DNA from: Picochlorum sp. 'celeri'
Taxonomy: Eukaryota > Chlorophyta > Trebouxiophyceae
DNA: 64,000 bases
Reading direction: 5' to 3'
NCBI GenBank assembly: GCA_010909725.1
Contig: JAACMV010000006.1
Coordinates: 1-64,000 of the forward strand
Shown here: piece after piece, positions 56,583 to 64,000 of the stretch
How the letters are laid out: the number at the start of each line of letters is the position of its first letter
Position numbering within the stretch: the stretch's first letter is position 1
Made by a program: the position numbers and the translations under genes
Notes under the pieces: model-generated
The model's database searches: none
Seen by the model: the letters and a program-made list of their open reading frames with translations, nothing else
What the model was told of the DNA's origin: nothing

Positions 56583-57118
56583 CCGGCCAGTCGTCTGGCC
56601 TGACTCAGGACATGGACGTCCATGGACACAGGGGACTGACAGGGTGACATCTAGCTCTTGCAACCATGGCTTGAACCCTTGAATTCTATTCTAAGGTATC
56701 AGATCTAGAAGAATATATGTCGGTATAGGGCTCTAGAGCACCAGATATCTGGATCTACATAACTATGTAGAGCCTCAAAGCGACCTTGCTGTCTCAGGGT
56801 CTCCCATTCTTTATGCTTACTTATCATTTCACTGTGAAATATTCAAACTGCAGTCTGACAATCATGCCCGATTGTGATTTGAATATTTACACCTATCAAA
56901 CAGACTCAAATCTATGCTACATGAAAGGCCAGGCATTGTGGCTCAAGATCACAGAGGAGGAGTTGACACACATCACTATGATGATGCCCTTACTATGACA
57001 TGGTGCTGCTAATCAAGTGATACGTGTGATTGCCAATCCATAGTAGCTTAGCTCCTCGCTAATTGAAAAATTATGAACATGTCTTGAACTCTTCAGATTA
57101 TCAGAAGCACAATTCAAC
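56583..57118. other. Intergenic region, nothing recognised
   Basis: 536 bp between McrC copy 2 and the protease gene. A 70-codon frame (56786-56998) has no recognisable content. Confidence 0.5.
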
Positions 57119-57970
57119 CTAGGTCCTCAATGCATCAAACTCGTAGTCCTCAATCGCTGAATCAATCCACTTTCTCCATCCCCTGATCTCTGTATACGCA
57201 CTGACTGAATTTCTGTCCCCGCACTTGAAATCACCAGGGCCATAGCTGACCACGCCAACGATAATATCCTCGGATGCTTTGGTACCTTCAGCCTTCCATC
57301 CCCTTCCAGGAATGATGATTGGTCCTCCAGAGTCGCCTTGGCAGTCAAGCTGCTCGTCTTCATCCAGTCCGGCTCCAAAGTGATCCTTTTCTAGATAATC
57401 GTCAAACTTATTCTCGGTCTCATAGTCTGACAGATGTGGCAGAGTGGCATACAGTAAGTCCTCTGAGTAATCATCTGACTCTGTCTCCCCATAACCTGCA
57501 ACGATGAGATCGCCCTTGACTTTAGTTCTGCTGCTCGCTATACGAGCTGGTTTGGTCTCCGCCAATTCTGTGAGGAAGAGGAGGGCAATGTCACCATACA
57601 TGCTTCCCCCCTTTTTATTTGGATTGTGTGCAGACGGTGCAATGACACCTTCAGCGATGAATGGGTCCACTTCTTCATCTTCTGAATAGTCTCTGAGGTA
57701 CACTTTGACTCTTCTTGCTGTCAACTTTCCATTGTCTCCATAGAAGCAATGAGCAGCACTGAGAACCACATCATCTCGAATGAGGCTACCACCACAAAGA
57801 AAGGACTCTCCCTTCTTATCCGTAATATCAAGTCGGGCAACATAGCGCATCAAATTTAAAGGTACTACATCGCCATATTGTATGCGAGAATTGGCCACAG
57901 CCTTTGGAAAAGACTGATTGCTTTCGAAATCACTGTTTGGTAAAGCATGTACATGTGCATACAATACCAT
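57119..57970 (-). CDS. Trypsin-like (S1) serine protease
   Basis: A 283-aa frame with the full S1 triad: His74 in LSAAHCF, Asp127 in YGDIALLFL and Ser214 in CQGDSGGP. A LCGGSLI segment precedes the His, and GVVSYGPGDFKCG follows the Ser as expected. S1 proteases are usually secreted and activated by cleavage; the N-terminus here (MVLYAHVHALPNS) is not a convincing signal peptide, so an upstream exon may be missing. The residue six before the catalytic Ser (position 208) is Leu rather than Asp, so trypsin-type cleavage after Arg/Lys is unlikely. Substrate unknown. Confidence 0.88.
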   Translation of the reverse strand: MVLYAHVHALPNSDFESNQSFPKAVANSRIQYGDVVPLNLMRYVARLDITDKKGESFLCGGSLIRDDVVLSAAHCFYGDNGKLTARRVKVYLRDYSEDEEVDPFIAEGVIAPSAHNPNKKGGSMYGDIALLFLTELAETKPARIASSRTKVKGDLIVAGYGETESDDYSEDLLYATLPHLSDYETENKFDDYLEKDHFGAGLDEDEQLDCQGDSGGPIIIPGRGWKAEGTKASEDIIVGVVSYGPGDFKCGDRNSVSAYTEIRGWRKWIDSAIEDYEFDALRT

Positions 57971-58325
57971 GTAGTATCAGGACTGCAAGGAAAGTCATCC
58001 TATACGATTGCAGAATTACAAGTTTTTTCACTGCAATTATTACATTTTTTTATATGTTCCAGCCTTACATGCCCGCGAGTACATGTTACAAGGGCCGGTT
58101 GTGATGCCAAGAAGTGGGTTCGCTTTTCTCGAGATCTCTAGAGATCTGGAGATCTGGCCAGATTCCATGGAATGACCCTGTCTAAAAAAATGAGGACATT
58201 CCTCTTTTGCGAATCGAGCAGATCGATTCCCTTGAAAGAGCCTTTACTCATCCCCTTTACTCGAGTAATGTAACGGATAATAAATACTGCATGCAGTGAA
58301 ACGAACAGTCGTGAAAACCAAGGAC
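57971..58325. other. Intergenic region with a 16-bp palindrome
   Basis: 355 bp between the divergent starts of the protease and SNase-like genes. A perfect palindrome AGATCTCTAGAGATCT lies at 58132-58147, followed by two more GAGATCTGG-like repeats. A missing signal-peptide exon of the protease could lie here too. Confidence 0.45.
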
Positions 58326-59027
58326 ATGAATGCCTTGTGGATTGGCTGCATTACAGTGTCATTAAGTGCCGTCGCTGCTGCATCTCCGATCAAGGTGATA
58401 CAGGGTTACCCAAGAATTATTGATGGAGATTCATTAGAGATCAATAAGACGAGCATTCGATTGGAGGCCATTGATGCTCCGGAAATGAGACAGACATGTT
58501 ACAAACGGTCAGGGACTCCATACGCCTGTGGCGTGGAATCAAGGACCCAATTAGTGAATAAGATTGATACTAGCAGCGTTAGGTGTAGTATAAACAGAAA
58601 GGATAGGTATGGGAGGTCTCTGGGATACTGTTGGTTGGGTCAACAGGGACAGGATCCTGCTGATTCTTTGAATGCCTGGATGGTCCGGTCGGGTCATGCC
58701 CTGGCGTATCGTCGATTCAGCACTGTGTTTGTACCTCAGGAAGAGAATGCGAGGATTCAACAAGTAGGTATCTGGTCTGGGGAATTTCTAGAGCCATGGG
58801 TGTGGAGGCAGAGGTATGGAAGGGGTAGCAATGGACAGAGCTCTGGTGATAGCTATAAGGCAGGCTGCGATATCAAGGGGAATATCTCTTCGAATGGAGA
58901 GAAGATATATCATCTTCCTGGTGGTCGATATTACGATCAAGTGAAGATTACGGAATCAAAGGGAGAGAGGTGGTTTTGCTCTGAAGAAGATGCTGTTTCT
59001 CTTGGGTGGAGAGCTTCGCGGGAGTAG
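58326..59027 (+). CDS. Secreted staphylococcal-nuclease-like (thermonuclease) protein
   Basis: A single exon of 233 aa from the ATG at 58326 (a GTG ten codons upstream is ignored). The N-terminus is a signal peptide (MNALWIGCITVSLSAVAAA). The SNase domain has the active-site pattern: IIDGDSLEI, IRLEAIDAPE and DRYGRSLGYC with the catalytic Arg. A C-terminal module follows (CDIKGNIS, KIYHLPGG, WFCSEEDAVSLGWRAS), the Cys-containing Excalibur-like tail seen with bacterial thermonucleases. It should cleave DNA or RNA outside the cell or in a secretory compartment. The bacterial-type architecture and lack of introns suggest transfer from bacteria, not proven. Confidence 0.88.
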   Translation: MNALWIGCITVSLSAVAAASPIKVIQGYPRIIDGDSLEINKTSIRLEAIDAPEMRQTCYKRSGTPYACGVESRTQLVNKIDTSSVRCSINRKDRYGRSLGYCWLGQQGQDPADSLNAWMVRSGHALAYRRFSTVFVPQEENARIQQVGIWSGEFLEPWVWRQRYGRGSNGQSSGDSYKAGCDIKGNISSNGEKIYHLPGGRYYDQVKITESKGERWFCSEEDAVSLGWRASRE

Positions 59028-59122
59028 ATGTGTCTTGCTTTTTTTTCTCTCGTAGCTCTTGGTCCGGTCTAGAATGATACGTTAAATAGAAATTGTTACT
59101 TCTTACTCTATCAGGAATCATT

Positions 59123-59659
59123 TCAACAGCGCTTTATGCGTACAAGATCTAGCAAACACGCTGCCATATCCACACAGACCTCTGCCACAAACACCACGAG
59201 GTAGATGGCAGCACATGCATGGGACACCATGCTGGCGACGGACATCCTACCAGTCTTCACATGATGATAATTGACTGGAGATTCTCCTTCTTCTTCATCA
59301 TCACCCGAGACAGTACTGCTAGCATCCATCCGATATTCGACATGTCCTGACAAGCATGGTAGTACCTTGCCATACCCAGGGGAAGAAGAATCTTCCTCGG
59401 CTCTGGAAGAAGTGGATTCTCTGTCTCTCGATGAAAATATCGAAGGACGCATCGCATGCTGCTCTGGAGTATCCACCGTATAGACCCTCCTCCTCCTCAC
59501 CCCACTCTTTCTTCTTCCTCCTCCATCATCATCATAATAAGGTCTCGAAGAAGAAGACCCATCACCAGTGTTGCTGCTAAACCACTTCTCCTCCAATAAT
59601 TCAAGCACTCGCCCTGCTTGTTGGTCTCCTTGATGATCCCTTGAGGGAAAATCCATCAT
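59123..59659 (-). CDS. Hypothetical tail-anchored protein
   Basis: A 178-aa frame from an ATG pair at 59659. The N-terminal two thirds are hydrophilic and disordered, rich in Ser, Asp and Arg, with runs such as SSSSRPYYDDDGGG. A hydrophobic helix near the C-terminus (AAIYLVVFVAEVCVDMAACLL) is followed by only a few residues. The layout suggests a tail-anchored membrane protein facing the cytosol. I recognise no family. Confidence 0.45.
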   Translation of the reverse strand: MMDFPSRDHQGDQQAGRVLELLEEKWFSSNTGDGSSSSRPYYDDDGGGRRKSGVRRRRVYTVDTPEQHAMRPSIFSSRDRESTSSRAEEDSSSPGYGKVLPCLSGHVEYRMDASSTVSGDDEEEGESPVNYHHVKTGRMSVASMVSHACAAIYLVVFVAEVCVDMAACLLDLVRIKRC

Positions 59660-60067
59660 ATTGCTATCATATATACAACGAACCCAATATCACTGCCTCG
59701 TCACTGAGTGATACCTAGAAAAGTCAATGGTGCAATATACTAGTAAGACCTGCACATATTATGCTGCCCTGGATACAGCTATTAAATATGCTCATATATA
59801 TACATATATTTTCTATATAAGGAATATCTATATGACAGTGACTTGCCATATGACACAGAGAGAGAGAGAGGTTTATGTCGTTGACCACATTTGTTTGTTT
59901 CTTAATGTTTTTTTATGGAATCCACTCTGGACCATGTGTGCCAATTCACCCATCAAAGCAAGTATTCGACCGAAGATGGCATTCAAATACAAGTGTTGGC
60001 GTCATCAGGCATCACTAACGCTCTTTCTTCACCCATGCCATTCTGAATTGATTTCATTGGTATCAAC
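59660..60067. other. Intergenic region, nothing recognised
   Basis: 408 bp between divergent genes. It is AT-rich with a TATATA-rich stretch near 59795-59835 and a GA array near 59858-59870; no gene is supported. Confidence 0.5.
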
Positions 60068-61365
60068 ATGGGAGTACTGCGGAGTTGGGTGTGCATTCTC
60101 TTGATAGCGTTGATTGGGACTGCGACGCTGATTCGAGGGTACGATCTGATTGCCTTGGTTGTCTTTAGATCCACCATTCTGTTCATGGATGGATATAAGT
60201 ATCTTTAAAAGATACAGTATACGCATGATTGGACTAGAAGAATGCCACCGTCAGGCGTGATACACTATGATCTTGTCACATGAACACACACAACACAACT
60301 CATCTCATCTCTCTCTATATATTATATATGTCATAACGCAGGAGCAAGGACTATTACGATGTGTTACATGTTCACCGATCGGCGGATGAGGCGACCATTA
60401 AGAGGGCGTATAGAAAGTTGGCATTGAAGATGCATCCTGACAAGGTGCAGGGGAGTGAGGAGGAGAAGAAGAAGGCTGCTGAGAAGTTTGCAGAGGTGGG
60501 CCATGCGTATGAAGTGTTGATGGATCCGAAGAAGAGGGAGATATATGACAGGTATGGGGAGGAGGGGCTGAAGAGTATGGGGGATCAAGGCGGAGGTGGA
60601 GGTATGGATCCGAATGATATCTTTTCTCAGTTCTTTGGCGGTGCGTTCAACTTTGGATTTGGAGGTGGCCCTCAAGAAGAAGAGGAAGTGAAAGGAGAAA
60701 CGGTGCATGTGGGGCTGGAAGTGACACTGGAGGAGCTGTATACTGGCAAGGAGTTCAAGGTGACGAGGGACAAGCATGTGCTCAAGCCTGCTCCAGGGAA
60801 GAGGGACTGTAATTGCAAGCAAAAGCTGGTGACAAAGTCTATTGGTCCAGGAATGTTCCAGCAGTTTACAAAAACAGAGTGTGAAAAGTGCGATAATGTC
60901 AAATTTGTGAGAGAGGCTGATGATTTGACAGTGACACTGGAGCCAGGCATGGTGGATGGGCAGGAAATAGTCTTCTTTGAAGAAGGAGAGCCGATTATTG
61001 ATGGCGAACCAGGTGATTTAATATTTGTGGTTCAGACAAGGCCGCATGGTCTATTTACAAGGAAAAATAAGATTGATTTGCATATGAATCTAGTGATTAG
61101 TCTCTTGGAGGCATTGGTTGGGTTTGAGAAAAAGATTACGCATCTCGATGGCCACAGCGTCACCATTGCATCAAAGGGTGTGGTGAGCCCCGGGGATGTC
61201 TTGACTTTAAAGAACGAAGGCATGCCCGTCTATGATAGTCCTGATAGGCGAGGATCGCTGTATGTCAAGATTACAGTCTCCTTCCCCAAGTCTGTCAGTG
61301 ATGCGGACAAGGCAGCATTGAACAAGCTGTTTGGCTCAGCAGCATGGATGCACGATGAGCTGTGA
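60068..61365 (+). CDS. ER-lumenal DnaJ, ERdj3/DNAJB11-like
   Basis: Exons 60068-60138 and 60342-61365, 364 aa. Exon 1 encodes a signal peptide ([19 protein letters not shown]). The J domain opens exon 2 ([14 protein letters not shown]) with the HPD triad in MHPDKVQ, then a Gly-rich segment. The substrate-binding region has the reduced four-Cys insert of DNAJB11 (DCNCKQK and ECEKCDN) rather than a full zinc finger, and the C-terminal beta domain follows. The protein should recruit BiP to unfolded clients in the ER. No KDEL-type end is present, as in DNAJB11. It complements the UGGT gene in the same window functionally. Confidence 0.9.
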
Positions 61366-61401
61366 AACTAATTTATATCATTATTTATACATAATAATAT
61401 G

Positions 61402-62046
61402 TTACAGAATGTCTGGTATGAGGAATCCTGTGATGGTGTGGAATACCGTGGGACAGCCCTGATTCAAGTCTGCCATATCAATCGTGGCATTGTTGTCAGA
61501 TGAGAGCACAACCATCTCTTTATCATCGGAACCAATCCGTATGCATTGCCCCTGTGCCATGGTTTCATAGCACGACCCAATCTGCATATCCCCCACAGCC
61601 ATGCTGTAGTATGGAATCACATGGTGCCTCACAAGAGCATGCAGTGTATCAAAGTCCTTGAACATGCGTGTCTCTACATCCTCCCCCATGGCCATGCTCT
61701 GTATCGTCTCCACAATCGCCTTGTTCGTAGGAATAAATACAGTCGCTCGCAATCGCACAGACCCATACACAGAGTCCATCCCAGTCTCGTGAATGGCATT
61801 CTTGAAGATACTGTACTCATCATTCCCAGAGATCATGGACAGTGCTGAATTGCATTCAGATGGTATCATGGGAGCCACCCGAGGTCTCATATCATCATCT
61901 TCTTCTTCTTCCCCACCATGAACAAGTTCCGACTTCTGAATCACCATCAAGGCCACGACGACGACGAAGAAGAGTATCCTCCAACTCCTCCATCTCTCAA
62001 AAGAGACAACAAAGAAGAAGAGGGTCTGTAGTAGTAGTAGTCTCAT
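61402..62046 (-). CDS. Secreted/membrane FAS1 (fasciclin) domain protein
   Basis: A single exon of 214 aa. The N-terminal ~40 residues hold one or two hydrophobic runs (LLLLQTLFFFVV and ILFFVVVVALMV) and act as a signal or anchor. The FAS1 domain shows an ATVFIPTNKAI box near the start and an HALVRHHVIPYYS box, and ends near VFHTITGFLIPDIL. FAS1 proteins mediate cell adhesion or wall binding. It converges with the DnaJ gene, stops about 37 bp apart. It is the third adhesin-like surface protein in the window, with the PAN and GIN-domain genes. Confidence 0.85.
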   Translation of the reverse strand: MRLLLLQTLFFFVVSFERWRSWRILFFVVVVALMVIQKSELVHGGEEEEDDDMRPRVAPMIPSECNSALSMISGNDEYSIFKNAIHETGMDSVYGSVRLRATVFIPTNKAIVETIQSMAMGEDVETRMFKDFDTLHALVRHHVIPYYSMAVGDMQIGSCYETMAQGQCIRIGSDDKEMVVLSSDNNATIDMADLNQGCPTVFHTITGFLIPDIL

Positions 62047-62251
62047 TCGTCATTCAATGCTCCTCCATTCTTATTGTGACCAATAATAATCCAAATTACT
62101 ATACGTATTAATTATAAAATGCATATAGAGAGTTGAGAAGAAATGAATCAGGGGTTTCGGTTCTGAGAACAAAACAAAAATAGGAGAGAGAGAGAGAGCA
62201 GAGTTCGACAGTCCCAGAGATATTTCTGATCGAGGTGGCTGCAGCATCAGG

Positions 62252-63828
62252 ATGGAGTCGTTCAAGGGAACATCTCGATCTGCACCAGTGTTACCATGGA
62301 TGAAGAAGCCAATTGCAGTCGAGGAACATGCATTGCATCCTGTCTCAAGCATGCGTGGACTGGACGATAGAATTAGAGGCTTTCTATCCGACAGGATGAA
62401 TATTAATGATCTATTCTCAATACAGATGGCTGTATGGGAGTTGATGTGCGGTGGAGAGTCGAGGCTACATGATGTATGCTTTTCTGCACCAACTGGGAGT
62501 GGGAAGACGTTGGCCTATGCACTGCCGATTGTGAATGCCTTGGCGGTTGCGCCCGGTGCTCTCAGGAGCTCATGCTTTGGGATGCAGTGCCTGATTGTGG
62601 TTCCGACAAGGGGTCTTGCGACGCAAGTGTATTCCGTGTTGCATCCTCTGGCAAGTGCTGTTGGGCTGGCAACTCTTGGTGTATGTGGCTCCATGACTGT
62701 GGCTGAGGAGGCGTCCTTGCTTGCTGAAAGGAGGCATGATATATGCATTTTTACGCCTGGAAGGTTGGTCTCTCATCTGGAGTCGACGGTAGGGTTCTCA
62801 GAGAGTTTGAAAAGGAATGTGTCATTTTTGGTGATTGATGAAGCTGATCGATTGCTGCGGCAGCGGTACAATGATTGGTTGCCAAAGTTATTAGATTGCA
62901 TAGATGGAGGATCGTTAGTCAAATATGTGGTGAGTGCAACATTGACGAGGGATCCTACCAAGCTTGATGTGTTGAGGCTTGTGGCACCGCGGTGTGTCAC
63001 ACATGTTCAAGGTACTAGAATAATAATGATGATGATTTTGTTTTCATCTGCTTTCTTTCTCATTTTCTGAGCTGTATTTTCTTTCTAAATTCATTTATAT
63101 CTTTGTGTTGTGCAGAGGAATTCAAGTACAAGCTGCCGTCAACGTTGGAAGAATCCAAAGTTGTGGTGGCAGAACAGGACAAGGCAGCAGCCCTGTGTAC
63201 CTTGCTGGCAAGCAATGGGCTGGGTCAGGACACCAAGAAATGTATCGTATTCGTGTCTTCGGTGGATGCGACATCAACTCTGGCAATGCTACTGATGGAG
63301 ATTGAGAAAGAACATTCGGTGATGGGCAATGTTGTGGAATATAGTGCTGCATCTTTGTCAAGAGACAGGCGCAAGGCTTTGGAATCTTTCAAGAATGGAG
63401 CATCCAGAATATTGGTGTGCTCGGATGCCATGACTCGAGGCATGGATATCGATGGCATCGATACCGTTATAAACTATGATGCCCCTGTGTATGCCAAGAC
63501 ATATGTTCACAGGGCTGGGAGAACAGCGAGGGCTGGTAGGAGCGGCAAGGTGATCACACTGCTGAAGAGAGAGGAGGTGAGACATTTTAAAGACATGCTG
63601 CGGAAAGCAGATAATAATTATGTGAAAGATGCGAAAATAGATTCAGAATTCTTTGTACACAAGGCACGTGCATGGGTGACGGATGCTCTTGACAGAATGC
63701 ATGCCATTGGAGATACTCCAACAGGTCAACACGATGATGATGCTTTAGATATATCTCAGGCTACTGAGACAAAGAAGAGAAAACGAACCATGATGCGAGC
63801 TGTTGCATTTCCAGAACTATCATTGTAA
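62252..63828 (+). CDS. DEAD-box RNA helicase, DDX51/Dbp6-like
   Basis: Exons 62252-63011 and 63116-63828, 490 aa. Motifs in order: Q motif (FSIQMAVWELM), motif I SAPTGSGKT, PTRGLATQV, TPGRL, VIDEADR (DEAD), SAT (VVSATLT), SDAMTRGMDIDGI, and HRAGRTARAG. The QMAVW and SDAMTRGMDI segments match the DDX51/Dbp6 and plant RH1 group, which acts in early 60S ribosome assembly in the nucleolus. The intron falls after APRCVTHVQ, in the linker between the two RecA domains. Length is typical of the plant form. DEAD-box membership is certain; the subgroup is probable. Confidence 0.9.
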
Positions 63829-64000
63829 GATTATTGAATACCTGTATCATCCTGTTCCATTTATCTACCTTGTTGTTTTGTCAGGATTTTTCGAATACGT
63901 GGGTCCATGGGATCCGCGCCTCCTGGGGGCGATGTGGAGACTCCCCAACGAGGTCCAGGCGGAATCTTATGCCCAGACCCGCTCTGAGCGCTCCACTCGC

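Overview
The window reads as nuclear DNA of a photosynthetic green-lineage protist, probably a green alga. Several nuclear genes encode plastid proteins behind simple transit-like N-termini: a plant-type ferredoxin, a CemA/DLDG1-like envelope protein, a YGGT protein and a DUF1997 protein. Spliceosomal introns are short (mostly about 45-120 nt), end in TGCAG-like acceptors and often begin GTGCG(T). This points to an alga with a primary plastid; I cannot name the species.

Layout. 1-12.9 kb is gene-poor and repeat-rich. It holds microsatellites, a 33-bp repeat pair, a three-copy imperfect repeat and a cluster of perfect palindromes. Its only two convincing genes are an intron-bearing ParA/MinD-type ATPase (minus strand) and an endonuclease/exonuclease/phosphatase-fold protein. 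From 12.9 to 47 kb the density is normal: cytosolic GAPDH, a receptor-like TKL kinase, eIF2-beta, UGGT, YGGT, a secreted PAN protein, ACAD10/11-like, DLDG1-like, DUF1997, RING-CH, a CHORD-like zinc protein, ferredoxin, THOC7, an orphan membrane protein, DNA polymerase iota-like, DDX11/CHL1, a Cys-rich secreted protein, a GIN-domain (DUF2807) surface protein, cytosolic lysyl-tRNA synthetase, a nucleoplasmin-like FKBP and 3-isopropylmalate dehydrogenase. From 56.6 to 64 kb come a trypsin-like protease, a secreted SNase-like nuclease, a tail-anchored orphan, an ERdj3-like DnaJ, a FAS1 protein and a DDX51/Dbp6-like helicase.

The most striking region is 47.6-56.6 kb. It carries two copies of a divergently transcribed two-gene cassette. 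One gene is an intronless McrB-like AAA+ NTPase. The other is an intronless McrC-like protein with a C-terminal PD-(D/E)xK nuclease signature. A dihydroflavonol-reductase-like gene lies between the copies. The first ~337 codons of the two McrB-like genes are almost identical in DNA, the shared promoter and the 5' half of McrC are slightly less so, and the 3' part of McrB has diverged beyond DNA alignment. This looks like a type IV restriction-like (McrBC) module living in a eukaryotic chromosome, with a homogenised motor and a variable tail.

Functional links are otherwise modest. UGGT and the ERdj3-like DnaJ serve ER folding. Pol iota-like and DDX11 serve genome maintenance and are neighbours on the same strand. 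The stretch 63829-64000 shows no gene I can support.
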